Origin: an uncultured Spirochaetota bacterium
GTDB lineage: Bacteria > Spirochaetota > Brachyspiria > Brachyspirales > Brachyspiraceae
DNA length: 64,000 bases
NCBI GenBank assembly: GCA_944390575.1
Contig: CALXQJ010000006.1
Location: 1 to 64,000, forward strand
Direction of reading: 5' to 3'
The notes beneath the pieces are model-generated. The model worked only from the letters and a program-made list of their open reading frames with translations, ran no database searches and was not told the origin of the DNA. A program made the translations under genes and the position numbers. This document shows positions 17,533 through 27,203 of the stretch, piece after piece. Each line of letters begins with the position of its first letter. Position 1 is the stretch's first letter.

Positions 17533-18183
17533 ATGAATAAAGTAATAATAGCTCCATCAATACTTACAGCATCATTTTCTAATTTAGAAGCTACTATTAG
17601 AGAATTTGAGGAGGCTGGATGTGATTATTTACATTTAGATATTATGGATGGTGTATTTGTACCTAATATTACATTTGGACATAAAATAGTAGCTGATATA
17701 AAAAAGATAACAAATCTACCAATGGATGTTCATTTAATGATAGTAAATCCAGAAAATCATATAGATAATTTTGCTAAGTCTGGTTGTGATATGATAAGTG
17801 TACACTTTGAAGGAAATATTCATTTACACAAATTAATTATGCAAATAAAGTCACATAATATTAAAGCTGGAGTAGTTATTAATCCTCATACAAAAGTTTC
17901 TGTTTTAGAGCCTTTAATTGATTATATTGATAATATACTTATAATGAGTGTTAATCCTGGTTTTGGTGGTCAGAAGTTTATAGAGTATAGTACTGAGAAG
18001 ATAAAACAGGCTAAGAAATTAATAGGAAATAGAGATATTATCATTTCTGTTGATGGTGGGGTTAATCTAGATACTTGTAAGAGAGTAGTTGATGCTGGGG
18101 CAAACTTTTTGGTTGCAGGCTCTGCTATTGTTGATAGTGATAATAAAAAAGAAACTGTTAGTAAACTTAGATGTCAAAATTAA
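17533..18183 (+). CDS. rpe: Ribulose-phosphate 3-epimerase
   Basis: TIM-barrel enzyme interconverting ribulose 5-phosphate and xylulose 5-phosphate in the pentose phosphate pathway. Typical motifs: PSILTASF at the start, HLDIMDG with the metal His/Asp, DVHLMIV, MSVNPGFGGQKF and VDGGV near the end, then GSAIV. 216 residues is usual. It lies between rnc and a CatA-like gene that overlaps its end by 13 bases, so the three form an operon. Confidence 0.95.
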   Translation: MNKVIIAPSILTASFSNLEATIREFEEAGCDYLHLDIMDGVFVPNITFGHKIVADIKKITNLPMDVHLMIVNPENHIDNFAKSGCDMISVHFEGNIHLHKLIMQIKSHNIKAGVVINPHTKVSVLEPLIDYIDNILIMSVNPGFGGQKFIEYSTEKIKQAKKLIGNRDIIISVDGGVNLDTCKRVVDAGANFLVAGSAIVDSDNKKETVSKLRCQN

Positions 18184-18863
18184 ATAATGCTATATTTCAT
18201 AAAATAAATATAGAAGAGTATAATAGAAAAGAACATTTTTATTTCTATCTTAATGCTATACCCTGTACTTATTCTTTAATTGTAGAGCTTGATATTGGTA
18301 GCTTATTAGAAAAAATATCTTTATATAAAAAGAATAATATTTTAATTTATAAAGAGAATATTAAGTTTTATCCTATTATGATTTACTTAATTAGTCTTAG
18401 TGTTAATGAGCATAATGAGTTTAAAATGTGTTTTAGAGATGGTGATTTAGGTTATTATAATATAGTTCATCCTTCTTATACTATATTTAATAAAGAATCT
18501 AAAACTTTTTCTTCTATTTATACAGAATATAATGAAGATTTTATTTCTTTTTATAAAAACTATATAGAGGATATTAATCTATATTCCAATACAACACATT
18601 TAAGTCCTAAGGAACATAGTGTAGATAATGTATTTAATATATCTATACTTCCCAATGTAAAGTTTACATCTTTTAATCTAAACTTAGAAAAAGGTTTTAA
18701 ACATCTACTTCCTATATTTACAATGGGTAAGTATTATAAAAATACTGAAAATAAAACCCTCATACCAATATCAATACAAGTTCATCATAGTGTATGTGAT
18801 GGTTATCATATAGGGCTATTTATAGAAACATTACAAAATAATATTAATTCTTTCTCACTTTAG
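18171..18863 (+). CDS. CatA-like O-acetyltransferase
   Basis: Shows the chloramphenicol acetyltransferase fold signature: FTSFNLN near the middle, then PIFTMGKYY, LIPISIQVHHSVCDGYH with catalytic-position H206 and D210, and a final helix. Full length (230). The family uses acetyl-CoA and includes true resistance enzymes as well as acetyltransferases of unknown substrate. Here it overlaps rpe by 13 bases in a housekeeping operon, and shows no sign of a mobile context, so a native role is as likely as drug resistance. Its 3' end overlaps the opposed receiver gene by 20 bases. Confidence 0.8.
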   Translation: MSKLNNAIFHKINIEEYNRKEHFYFYLNAIPCTYSLIVELDIGSLLEKISLYKKNNILIYKENIKFYPIMIYLISLSVNEHNEFKMCFRDGDLGYYNIVHPSYTIFNKESKTFSSIYTEYNEDFISFYKNYIEDINLYSNTTHLSPKEHSVDNVFNISILPNVKFTSFNLNLEKGFKHLLPIFTMGKYYKNTENKTLIPISIQVHHSVCDGYHIGLFIETLQNNINSFSL

Positions 18864-19230
18864 TTTTAGATTTTAGAGCATCTTCTACTATAGGTATTAA
18901 TACATCAAAATCTAATGGTTTTTCTATAAGTCTAAATACACCTTCAGTTATAATCTCTTTTACCATATCAGTAGCACCATAAGCTGTGATAATAATGATA
19001 GGAATAGTGCTATTTCTCTTTTTCATCTCTCTAATAAGACTAATACCAGTCATAGAAGGCATAAGTAAGTCAGTAATAATAACATCTATATGATTATTTT
19101 CTAAAATAGTAAGAGCTACTTTTCCATTTTCAGCAGTCTTAACATCATAATATTGAGAATCAAATGTATATTTAATTAAGTTTCTAATATTCTCTTCATC
19201 ATCTACAGCAAGTATAGTATATTTATTCAT
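18844..19230 (-). CDS. Stand-alone response regulator receiver
   Basis: Single receiver domain, 128 residues, with D10/D11, phosphate acceptor D54 (TDLLMPSMTG), T82 and K104 (EKPLD). No output domain, and no kinase nearby. ATG at 19230 follows TTTAGGGGTAATT. It lies 20 bases behind gltX and is probably on the same transcript. Its sequence is closer to NtrC-type receivers than the receiver beside mutL is (AVDDEENIR, ITAYG); that is an impression only. Confidence 0.85.
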   Translation of the reverse strand: MNKYTILAVDDEENIRNLIKYTFDSQYYDVKTAENGKVALTILENNHIDVIITDLLMPSMTGISLIREMKKRNSTIPIIIITAYGATDMVKEIITEGVFRLIEKPLDFDVLIPIVEDALKSKTKVRKN

Positions 19231-19250
19231 TTTAATTACCCCTAAAAAAT

Positions 19251-20699
19251 TTAAATATGTTTTGATAGTCTATATAAAATACTTTCTTTTCCAAGAAGTT
19301 CACAAATACTAGAAAGCTCAGTACCCTCGCTACTTCCTGTCAACACATATCTTATAGGGTGATATAAACTAGCCCCTTTTAATCCCGTTTCTTTCTGTGC
19401 TTGTTTTATTAATTCTTTCATAAAACTATCAGTTATTTCATTTTCAGATTCTATTCTATCTTTTATAAATAGAAGTAATTTTTTACTTTCTTCTTTAGAT
19501 ACAATTTCTTTCATCTCAGCACTTAATTCAAAGTCATTCTCAAAAAATACAGGAACATATTTAATAATATCTGATAAAACAACACAATTATGACGAATAA
19601 CAGATACAAGTTTTTTAGCCCATATTCTATCTTCTTCTGAGTAATTTTCCTTTAGAAAATTACCTTGAATTAAATATGGAATAAATAATTCTGTAACTTT
19701 ATCTAAATCCATATTCTTTATATGCCAAGCATTCAAGTGTCTAAGTTTTGCAGTATCAAATATAGCAGGACTTTTTGAGAATCTATTAAGTCCAAAAGCT
19801 TTAATCATATCATCATCATTCATAGTTTCCATAGCTTCTGGATGAGTCCAACCAAGTAGTGCTAAGAAGTTTCTAAGAGCTTCTGCAAGATATCCTTCAT
19901 CTTTATACTCCATTAGAGTAGCAGCACCATGTCTTTTTGATAATTTTTTTCTATCATTACCAAGAATAGATGAAGTATGAGCAAATTTAGGAATTTCTGC
20001 ACCAAGAGCTTCATAAATTAGTATTTGTTTAGGTGTATTAGATATATGATCTTCACCTCTAATAATATGCGTAATTTTCATAAGCATATCATCTATAACA
20101 ACAGCAAAGTTGTAAGTAGGAAAACCATTTTCACGTACAATAATAATATCACCAATCTCATCACTATTAGTTTTTACTACTCCACGTACATAGTCTTCAA
20201 ATACAACAGTTTGATTTTTAGGCACTCTAAAGCGAATTTTTGCAGCTTCTCCATTTGCAACTCTTTTTTTAGCCTCCTCTAATGGAATATCCTTACATTT
20301 TCCATCATAAATTATAGGTTGATTTAATGTTCTTTGCATATTAGATTTTTTTTCTAATTCCTCAGAACTACAAAAACAATAATAAGCTTTTCCTTCTTCC
20401 ATAAGCTTATCTGTATATTTTTTGTATATATCTAATCTTTCAGATTGAAAATAAGGACCATAATCTCCAGAAACCTCAGGACCCTCATCCCAATCAAGAC
20501 CAAGCCACTTTAAAGATTTTATAGCCATATCAACAGCTTCTTTTGTACTTCTCTCTTGATCTGTATCTTCTATTCTTAGAATTAATTTTCCTTTGATAGA
20601 TTTTGCATATAGCCAATTAAATAAAGCAGTTCTTGCATTTCCTATATGTAAAAAACCTGTTGGTGAAGGTGCAAAACGCACTCTAACATCTTCAGACAT
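19251..20699 (-). CDS. gltX: Glutamyl-tRNA synthetase
   Basis: Class I synthetase charging tRNA-Glu. FAPSPTGFLHIGNART contains the HIGH-type motif, and KLSKRHG is the KMSKS-type loop. A Cys-x-Cys ... Tyr-x3-Cys pattern (YCFCSSEE to YDGKC) fits the zinc site of many bacterial GltX. The alpha-helical anticodon-binding region fills the C-terminal third. 482 residues. The ATG follows AGAGGTTG with a seven-base spacer. A receiver gene follows in the same direction. Confidence 0.96.
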   Translation of the reverse strand: MSEDVRVRFAPSPTGFLHIGNARTALFNWLYAKSIKGKLILRIEDTDQERSTKEAVDMAIKSLKWLGLDWDEGPEVSGDYGPYFQSERLDIYKKYTDKLMEEGKAYYCFCSSEELEKKSNMQRTLNQPIIYDGKCKDIPLEEAKKRVANGEAAKIRFRVPKNQTVVFEDYVRGVVKTNSDEIGDIIIVRENGFPTYNFAVVIDDMLMKITHIIRGEDHISNTPKQILIYEALGAEIPKFAHTSSILGNDRKKLSKRHGAATLMEYKDEGYLAEALRNFLALLGWTHPEAMETMNDDDMIKAFGLNRFSKSPAIFDTAKLRHLNAWHIKNMDLDKVTELFIPYLIQGNFLKENYSEEDRIWAKKLVSVIRHNCVVLSDIIKYVPVFFENDFELSAEMKEIVSKEESKKLLLFIKDRIESENEITDSFMKELIKQAQKETGLKGASLYHPIRYVLTGSSEGTELSSICELLGKESILYRLSKHI

Positions 20700-20740
20700 A
20701 AAATAACAACCTCTTTTTTCTATTAATCAAACTTAAAAAA

Positions 20741-20769
20741 ATTATAATACAATCAAAAATAAATTTCAA
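20741..20769 (-). promoter_or_regulatory. Promoter of gltX
   Basis: On the minus strand, TTGAAA (20769-20764), 17-base spacer, TATAAT (20746-20741). Transcription would start near 20734, giving a leader of about 35 bases. Confidence 0.6.
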
Positions 20770-20902
20770 ATTTACAATTAATATTTATATATATTTATTT
20801 TATATAAAAAGTTATTAAAAATATAAATAAATTACACTAATGCCTATTAGTTATATTGATTATAATAGTAGTATTATATTATTATATATTTTTCTGTAAG
20901 AA

Positions 20903-21772
20903 TTATTTTTTTATAAGAGGAAACCCGAGCTTTTCCCTAGATTCAATATACTTAGCAGATACTTTTTTCATCATATCGCGTACACGAGCAATATAAGTAG
21001 CTCTTTCAGTAACACTAATAGCATTTCTCGCATCAAGCATATTAAATACATGTGATGCTTTCATAACCATATCATAAGCAGGAAGTATACAATCATTTTC
21101 AAGACATAAATTGCATTCTTCTTCATACTCATTAAAATGTCTGAAATACATATCAATATTTGCTATTTCAAAATTATATTTAGAGAACTCTTTTTCACCT
21201 TGTAAATGTACATCACCATATTTTACACCATGTCTCCATTCAAGATCATACACATTGTCAATATTCTGTAAGTACATACATAAACGCTCAAGTCCATAAG
21301 TAATTTCACCAGTAATAGGCTTTAAATTAAAACCACCTACCGATTGAAAGTATGTAAATTGTGTAATTTCCATACCATCAAGCCATACTTCCCAACCAAG
21401 TCCCCAAGCTCCAAGAGTAGGAGATTCCCAGTCATCATGTACAAATCTAATATCATGATCTTTAAACTTAATACCTATAGCTTCTAAGCTTTGTATATAT
21501 AAATCCTGAATATTTTCAGGTGCGGGTTTCATTATAACTTGATATTGATAATAATGCTGAAGTCTATTTGGATTTTCTCCATATCTTCCATCTGTAGGTC
21601 TTCTTGATGGTTCTACATATGCTACATTAAAAGGTTCTGGACCTAATGCTCTTAAGGCTGTAGCTGGGTTAAAAGTACCTGCACCTACTTCCATATCATA
21701 TCCTTGTTGTATTATACAACCATTATCCGACCAAAACTTATTTAGAGTCATTATTAATTCATCAAAAGTCAT
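20903..21772 (-). CDS. glyQ: Glycyl-tRNA synthetase alpha subunit
   Basis: Catalytic subunit of the bacterial alpha2-beta2 glycine enzyme. Typical stretches: [49 protein letters not shown] and [17 protein letters not shown]. The start is set at ATG 21772 because GGGGAAG lies just before it; an in-frame TTG at 21790 would put this ribosome site inside the gene. 289 residues. The beta subunit gene (23033-25120) points the same way, but an opposed mscS gene lies between them. Confidence 0.95.
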   Translation of the reverse strand: MTFDELIMTLNKFWSDNGCIIQQGYDMEVGAGTFNPATALRALGPEPFNVAYVEPSRRPTDGRYGENPNRLQHYYQYQVIMKPAPENIQDLYIQSLEAIGIKFKDHDIRFVHDDWESPTLGAWGLGWEVWLDGMEITQFTYFQSVGGFNLKPITGEITYGLERLCMYLQNIDNVYDLEWRHGVKYGDVHLQGEKEFSKYNFEIANIDMYFRHFNEYEEECNLCLENDCILPAYDMVMKASHVFNMLDARNAISVTERATYIARVRDMMKKVSAKYIESREKLGFPLIKK

Positions 21773-21812
21773 AATTCTTCCCCATATCAAAATATATAGT
21801 AGATGTGAAAAA

Positions 21813-21841
21813 AGTATATAATAAATATATCATTGTAGCAA
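21813..21841 (-). promoter_or_regulatory. Promoter of glyQ
   Basis: On the minus strand, TTGCTA (21841-21836), 17-base spacer, TATACT (21818-21813). Start of transcription near 21806, about 34 bases ahead of the glyQ ATG. Confidence 0.5.
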
Positions 21842-21913
21842 GTATAAATTATTTTTTGTAATAAAAATAATATTATGTTAGTATATATTAAAGTTTTTTG
21901 TTTTGAGGAGCTT

Positions 21914-22966
21914 ATGGAAATTATGGATTTTTTAAGAGAGACTATATTTTATGGGAATAGTCTTCTAAGGTATATTATTTTTATTGGAATATTTTTATTA
22001 ACATTCTTAATTTTTAATTTTGCATTGTCTTTAATATTAAAGGTATTAGTAAAAATTAATAACAGATTTCAAAATAATTTTATAACAACATTGGTTACAA
22101 GTATTACAAAAAGATCAAGACCATTTATATTTTTAATTTCAATAGCAATATCAAGATTGGTATTAGTACTACCTCGTATATTGAGTGCTTATTGGGATAA
22201 GATTATTATTATAGCTTTGATTGTTTATACTGTTCTTTTAATATGTGATATAATAACTAATTTTTCTGAAAATTATTTATTACCTAAAAAAGGTGTTGTT
22301 ATATCTGATGGTATTATTACTATAGCTAAAGTTTTTGTATGGATTATTGGTATTTTAACTATTCTTGCTAATTTGGGTGTTAATGTTAATACTTTTCTTG
22401 CTGGACTTGGGGTTGGTGGTGTAGCTGTTGCTTTTGCTGCTCAGAGTATAGTTGCTGATTTATTTAATTATTTTGTTATTGTTTTTGATAAGCCTTTTTT
22501 AAAGGGAGATTTTATTAAAGTAGATCAAGATTTGGGTACTGTTGAATACATAGGAGTAAAGTCTACTCGTATTAGAAGAAATAGTGGAGAACAACTTTTA
22601 ATATCTAATACTAATTTATTAGCCTCAAGAATACAAAATTATAGACTTTTAGAAAAAAGAAGAAAAAATATGCTTATAGGAGTTGAGTATTCTACACCTT
22701 TAGAGAAAATGAAGTTAATACCTGATATTATTAAAAATGCTATAGAAGAGCAGGGGAATACTGAGTTTTATTCTGCTAGATTTATTGAGTTTGCTGATTC
22801 TTCTCTTAATTTTGAAGTTATTTATTATGTACTTGATGCTGATTATCTTGTATATGTGTCTACTGTGGAGAATATTAATCATAAAATTATGGAAGAGTTT
22901 GCTAAGATTAATGTAAACTTTGCTTTCCCTTCTCGTACACTATATGTTAATAATCTTAATTCTTAA
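21914..22966 (+). CDS. Small-conductance mechanosensitive channel, MscS family
   Basis: Tension-gated membrane channel that releases solutes on osmotic downshock. Several N-terminal helices lead into the pore helix GLGVGGVAVAFAAQS, followed by the beta domain (KGDFIKVDQDLGTVEYIG and RIRRNSGEQLLISN) and the mixed C-terminal domain. The ATG at 21914 is chosen because GAGGAG (21905-21910) lies three bases before it; an earlier in-frame ATG at 21875 would encode the ribosome site as Glu-Glu. About 350 residues. It separates glyQ from glyS and is divergent from glyQ. Confidence 0.88.
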   Translation: MEIMDFLRETIFYGNSLLRYIIFIGIFLLTFLIFNFALSLILKVLVKINNRFQNNFITTLVTSITKRSRPFIFLISIAISRLVLVLPRILSAYWDKIIIIALIVYTVLLICDIITNFSENYLLPKKGVVISDGIITIAKVFVWIIGILTILANLGVNVNTFLAGLGVGGVAVAFAAQSIVADLFNYFVIVFDKPFLKGDFIKVDQDLGTVEYIGVKSTRIRRNSGEQLLISNTNLLASRIQNYRLLEKRRKNMLIGVEYSTPLEKMKLIPDIIKNAIEEQGNTEFYSARFIEFADSSLNFEVIYYVLDADYLVYVSTVENINHKIMEEFAKINVNFAFPSRTLYVNNLNS

Positions 22967-22990
22967 ACTCTGACTTTTAAAATATAAAAA

Positions 22991-23021
22991 AGAGTATACA
23001 TTAGTAATAAATGTATACTCT
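22991..23021. terminator. Bidirectional terminator between mscS and glyS
   Basis: Perfect 12-bp stem (AGAGTATACATT at 22991-23002 with AATGTATACTCT at 23010-23021 after a short loop). T-rich sequence follows on the plus strand and an A-run precedes it, so it can serve the convergent genes on both strands. Confidence 0.85.
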
Positions 23022-23032
23022 CTTATTTTCTA

Positions 23033-25120
23033 TTATTTTACTAAACTTGAAAAATCAAGCATATTTTTAAATATTTTATCTACTAAAGTTAATAAAGCTA
23101 TTCTATTATTTTTTATTTTTTCATCATCAACCATAACCATAATATCATTAAAGAAATTATCTAATGGTGTATAAAGTTCTGATAATTTTGAGAATGTTTT
23201 TTCATATTCTTTATTTTCTATTAATGTTTTAATTTCAATTTCTTCTTTTTGGTATAAATTATATAAAGTTTTTTCTGCTTCTTCTGTTAATAGTTTTTCA
23301 TCGAATGAAGTATTATTAGAAGATTTTATTATATTCTTTATTCTTTTAAATACTAGTAAAAGATTTGTAAATAATTCTTCATTTTTATTTCTAAAATTAT
23401 CTATAGCTTCTATTTTTAAATATGCATCATATAAGTCATCTATATCTGTAGATAATACTCCAGAGATAGAATCTTTTCTAAATGATAAATCATTTTCAAA
23501 ACGAGCTTTTAGAAAATCAAAAATATCATTAATTAAATTATCACTCTTATTAACTTTTTTATCTTTTGGCATAGAGTTTATAGTATTTTCTATTAATTTC
23601 TTTAAGTTAATATGTTTTTTAGATTTTATTAATATATTTATAATACCAAGTGCTTGTCTTCTTAAAGCATTAGGATCTTGAGAACCTGTTGGAATATCAT
23701 TAATAAAAAATCCAGCTACTATATTATCTATCTTATCTAATATAGCTATAGTTTTTGCTGTATTATTAGAAGGTATATCATCATTAGCAGATAATGGCTT
23801 ATATTGTTCTCTTATAGCAGTAGATACATCATCATTAAGCCCCATATTAGTAGCAAAATATCCACCCATTATACCTTGAAGCTCTGGAAAGTTATATACC
23901 ATATTACTAACCAAATCCGACTTCATATATTTTATTGCTTTTATTATATTTTCTTTATCCGCACTGTAATTTAATTTTTCTATTAAATAAGAAGAGTTTT
24001 TTTCAAGTCTTGCTACCTTATCTAATACACTTCCAAGCTCTTTTCTAAACATAAGCATAGAAAGTCTATTATTCATTTCATCCATACCATTTTTTAAATC
24101 TTCCTGATATAAAAATCTACCATCAGAAAGACGAGCAACTAATACACGTATATTTCCAGATATAATTTGCTCTGTTTTTGGTTGATTTGCAGTGATAACA
24201 AACATATTAACAAGTTCACCACTTTCTTTCTTACATAAAGGGAAGTATTTTTGATGTTCTATCATTTCTGATGTTAATACTTCTTTAGGTACTTCTAAAA
24301 ATTTAGAATCAAACTCTGCTGTTAGTAGATAAGGTTCTTCTACCAAATCTACAACTATTTCTGATACTTTTGTTTTTGATATAGCATTATATCCTGTATT
24401 TTTTTCTATAGTTTCTAATTGTGATATTATACTATTTAATCTTTTTTCTCTTGAAACTATAACATTCTTTTTTTCTAATATATTTTCATATTCTTTTGGA
24501 TTATTAATTTCTATTTCTTCAGGAGATAATAGTCTATGTCCTTTAATTTTATTATTAGTATTAATTCCAGCTACTGTAGTTTGTATTATTTCATTTCCAA
24601 ATAGTGCAACTACATTTCTAATAGGGCGTACAAATGCAAAATCTTTATCAGCCCAACGCATTTTTTTCTTAAAGTCTATACTTGCTATGATATTTTCTAA
24701 TTCTCTTTCAAATAATTCCCTAGTATTTATTCCTTTTTTTTCTTTTTTTACAAAAATATAATATTTTCCAGATAATTCTTTTTTATAAGCCTTATTAATT
24801 TCTTCTTTTTCATATATTGTATTATCTGTAATATTATTAGACTTTAAAAATCCTTCTCCCGCTTTAGTTAATACTCCATCCTTAAAAGCTACATCATATA
24901 AAGGACCTTTTACTTCTAATATTTCATCTTTAGATTTTTCTTCTACTTCTTCTATTAATAGAGCAAGTCTTCTTGGTGTTATATATGAAGTTATACTTTT
25001 AAATTTTATAGAATTAGAAGTTAGAGTTTTTTCTATAATGTTTTTAAAGCTATTAATTGCAGGTTTAGAAAAGTCAGCTGGTATTTCTTCTACTAAAATT
25101 TCTAAAAGTATATCTTTCAT
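23033..25120 (-). CDS. glyS: Glycyl-tRNA synthetase beta subunit
   Basis: tRNA-binding partner of GlyQ. Usual GlyS features: LLVEILVEEIPAD-type N-terminus, TPRRLALLI, FVRPIRNVVALFG, VLTSEMIEHQKYFPL, NQPKTEQIISGN, LARLSDGRFLYQEDL-like stretch, ELQGIMGGYFA, TAKTIAILDKIDNIVAGF and DPNALRRQALGI. 695 residues, complete. Encoded apart from glyQ. The terminator at 22991-23021 closes the gene. Confidence 0.95.
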   Translation of the reverse strand: MKDILLEILVEEIPADFSKPAINSFKNIIEKTLTSNSIKFKSITSYITPRRLALLIEEVEEKSKDEILEVKGPLYDVAFKDGVLTKAGEGFLKSNNITDNTIYEKEEINKAYKKELSGKYYIFVKKEKKGINTRELFERELENIIASIDFKKKMRWADKDFAFVRPIRNVVALFGNEIIQTTVAGINTNNKIKGHRLLSPEEIEINNPKEYENILEKKNVIVSREKRLNSIISQLETIEKNTGYNAISKTKVSEIVVDLVEEPYLLTAEFDSKFLEVPKEVLTSEMIEHQKYFPLCKKESGELVNMFVITANQPKTEQIISGNIRVLVARLSDGRFLYQEDLKNGMDEMNNRLSMLMFRKELGSVLDKVARLEKNSSYLIEKLNYSADKENIIKAIKYMKSDLVSNMVYNFPELQGIMGGYFATNMGLNDDVSTAIREQYKPLSANDDIPSNNTAKTIAILDKIDNIVAGFFINDIPTGSQDPNALRRQALGIINILIKSKKHINLKKLIENTINSMPKDKKVNKSDNLINDIFDFLKARFENDLSFRKDSISGVLSTDIDDLYDAYLKIEAIDNFRNKNEELFTNLLLVFKRIKNIIKSSNNTSFDEKLLTEEAEKTLYNLYQKEEIEIKTLIENKEYEKTFSKLSELYTPLDNFFNDIMVMVDDEKIKNNRIALLTLVDKIFKNMLDFSSLVK

Positions 25121-25263
25121 TTATCTATTCCTCATTTAAGTGATGTATTAGTTATTATATTATATTTAATTATAAAAATACACAATATTTTTATAAAAAT
25201 TCTTTATTAATGTGTTATTATTACAATAATATATATTAGTATGTATATTTTATTCTTTGTTTA

Positions 25264-25291
25264 TTGAAAAAAAACGAAATTATGCTAAAAT
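25264..25291 (+). promoter_or_regulatory. Promoter of the CBS-GGDEF gene
   Basis: TTGAAA (25264-25269), 16-base spacer, TAAAAT (25286-25291). The predicted start near 25298 falls inside an inverted repeat CCTAAT/ATTAGG (25295-25311) whose right arm overlaps the ribosome site TAGGAT. The repeat could be an operator or chance. Confidence 0.5.
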
Positions 25292-25320
25292 AAGCCTAAT
25301 TTATTATTAGGATTTTTATT

Positions 25321-26301
25321 TTGATAGATAAATCTGTTTTAAGTAGCAACATCATAGTGATTAATCATAATTCTCCATTGTCTGAAGTAGTAAATATGAT
25401 TATTAATGATGATTTTATTGTTGTTGTTGATGATGATAAAAAGATAGTTGGTGTTGTTAATTATGGTAATTTGGCTAAAGTTTTAATTAGTCAGTTAAAA
25501 GAAAAAAATGATGAGATTTTAAATATCAAAATATCTAATTATGTTAATAAGTGCTTTTCTACTATTAAAGATAGTAATGATATAGAAGAGATTATAAAGC
25601 TTATTATTGTTAATAAGTTAGAAAATTTGATAGTAGTAGATGATAATGAATATCCTATATATTATATTAATGTTTATAATTTTTTAGAGGATGTTATATT
25701 AAGACTTTTTAATTTTAAAGAAAGTACAACTGAAGACAATATTATTAAAAATCTAATAAAAGAAATTACATATCTTAATGAGCAATCTACAATAGATCAA
25801 TTAACAGGTCTTTTTAATTATAGATATTTTAATAAGATAATGGAAGAAGAAAGTAATAGGGCAATTCGTTATAAGCAGAGTGTTTCTATTATTTTTATGG
25901 ATATAGATCACTTTAAGCATATTAATGATACTTATGGGCATGAATGTGGTAATTTAGTTTTATCTGAGATAGGTAAGTTATTTAGTAATTTTGATAACGG
26001 TTCATCATTACTTAGAAGAAGTGATATTGCTGTTCGATATGGTGGGGAAGAGTTTGTTATTATATGTCCTAGCACTAATAAGAATCAAGCTTTTATACTT
26101 GCTGAGAGAATTCGTAAAACTATAGAAGAGAATATTTTTATTTATAATAATACTACTATTAATGTAACTATTAGTATTGGAGTTTCTGAGTTTAATTATT
26201 GTGATAATAGAAATATTTTTGATATATTAAAAGAAGCTGATACTGCTATGTATAATGCTAAGTCTCAAGGTAGAAATAAAGTTGTATTATATAATGAATA
26301 A
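25321..26301 (+). CDS. Diguanylate cyclase with an N-terminal CBS pair
   Basis: Makes cyclic di-GMP. Residues 1-60 and about 75-125 look like two CBS units (FIVVVDDDKKIVGVVNYGNL and NLIVVDDNEYPIYYINVY), which in other proteins bind adenosine nucleotides. A short helical linker leads to the GGDEF domain: DQLTGLFNYRYF, FMDIDHFKHINDTYGH, then RYGGEEF with the active-site loop in its GGEEF form. No RxxD inhibitory site is obvious. Starts at TTG 25321, eight bases after TAGGA. No membrane segments, so cytoplasmic. Confidence 0.88.
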   Translation: MIDKSVLSSNIIVINHNSPLSEVVNMIINDDFIVVVDDDKKIVGVVNYGNLAKVLISQLKEKNDEILNIKISNYVNKCFSTIKDSNDIEEIIKLIIVNKLENLIVVDDNEYPIYYINVYNFLEDVILRLFNFKESTTEDNIIKNLIKEITYLNEQSTIDQLTGLFNYRYFNKIMEEESNRAIRYKQSVSIIFMDIDHFKHINDTYGHECGNLVLSEIGKLFSNFDNGSSLLRRSDIAVRYGGEEFVIICPSTNKNQAFILAERIRKTIEENIFIYNNTTINVTISIGVSEFNYCDNRNIFDILKEADTAMYNAKSQGRNKVVLYNE

Positions 26302-26311
26302 TAATATATTA

Positions 26312-27181
26312 TTAATACACTAATTCTGTATTAGTGTATATTTCCTTTGCTTTATTATATAATTCTACTGCTTTTTGATAATTACCGCTTATAAACTCTA
26401 TATTTCCTAAATGAAAATAATCGCTATGAGTTGGATTTTCTTTTATATTATTTAAATATTTCTGTTTAGATTCTTCTATATAAGGATAATTTTCTTCTAA
26501 TGTTTTAGAAGCTAAATCTTTTAATTTTAATACCTGAGGATCATTAGAAGGATACATATCTAAAGCTTTTTGATATATATACTCTGATGATTTAAAATCT
26601 CTTATTTCATATAAACACACACCATAATAATGATAATCATTATGATCTGCTAAATTATTATCTACAAGTATTTTATAGAAACTACTTGATTCTTTAAATA
26701 ATTTATTTTTATAAAAGTATTGTGCCATATATCTAAGAGCAAATACATCTTTATCATTAATACTTAAAATATTCTTAGCAGCATCTATACCTTTATCTTC
26801 TTTTTTTAATTTTTTACAAATAGATAAAAAATCATAATAAGGCTCTAAATTATGATTGTCATAAATCTCTATTCCCATTCTATAGTAATTAAATGCACTT
26901 TCTATATTTTTTTCATATTCAGCAATTTTACCTAAAATAAAATAAGCCTTACTATTTTTACTATACTCTAAAAATGCATCTAAAAATACTTTAGTATGAT
27001 AATAATCTCCACTTTCAAATAGAGAAATGGCAATATTAAGATAAGAAGTCATATCGCTTTGATTATTAAGTCTCATACTTCTTTTAAGAGCTTCCATAGC
27101 CTCATTATCTATACCTTTCTTTAATAATTCCTCAGCAAGGTTCTCTAATTTAGTAGATTTATTATCAGCTTTAGTATTCAC
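26312..27181 (-). CDS. TPR-repeat protein
   Basis: 289 residues made of tetratricopeptide-like helix pairs, e.g. ALKRSMRLNNQSDMTSYLNI, AFNYYRMGIEIYDNHNLEPY and KAVELYNKAKEIYTN. No signal peptide or membrane segment. Starts at GTG 27181 with AGGAG six bases upstream; the overlapping ATG one base away reads straight into a stop. Last gene of a seven-gene minus-strand run of envelope genes. Probably a protein-interaction scaffold; partner unknown. Confidence 0.75.
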   Translation of the reverse strand: MNTKADNKSTKLENLAEELLKKGIDNEAMEALKRSMRLNNQSDMTSYLNIAISLFESGDYYHTKVFLDAFLEYSKNSKAYFILGKIAEYEKNIESAFNYYRMGIEIYDNHNLEPYYDFLSICKKLKKEDKGIDAAKNILSINDKDVFALRYMAQYFYKNKLFKESSSFYKILVDNNLADHNDYHYYGVCLYEIRDFKSSEYIYQKALDMYPSNDPQVLKLKDLASKTLEENYPYIEESKQKYLNNIKENPTHSDYFHLGNIEFISGNYQKAVELYNKAKEIYTNTELVY

Positions 27182-27203
27182 ATTTCTCTCCTAATTATAT
27201 TAT

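Noticed and set aside
18171-18863. Acquired antibiotic-resistance cassette
   Set aside because: No mobile element, repeat or change in base composition near it, and it overlaps a housekeeping gene.
20836-20851. ACTAAT/ATTAGT hairpin as glyQ terminator
   Set aside because: Only six AT-rich pairs and no clear T-run after it.
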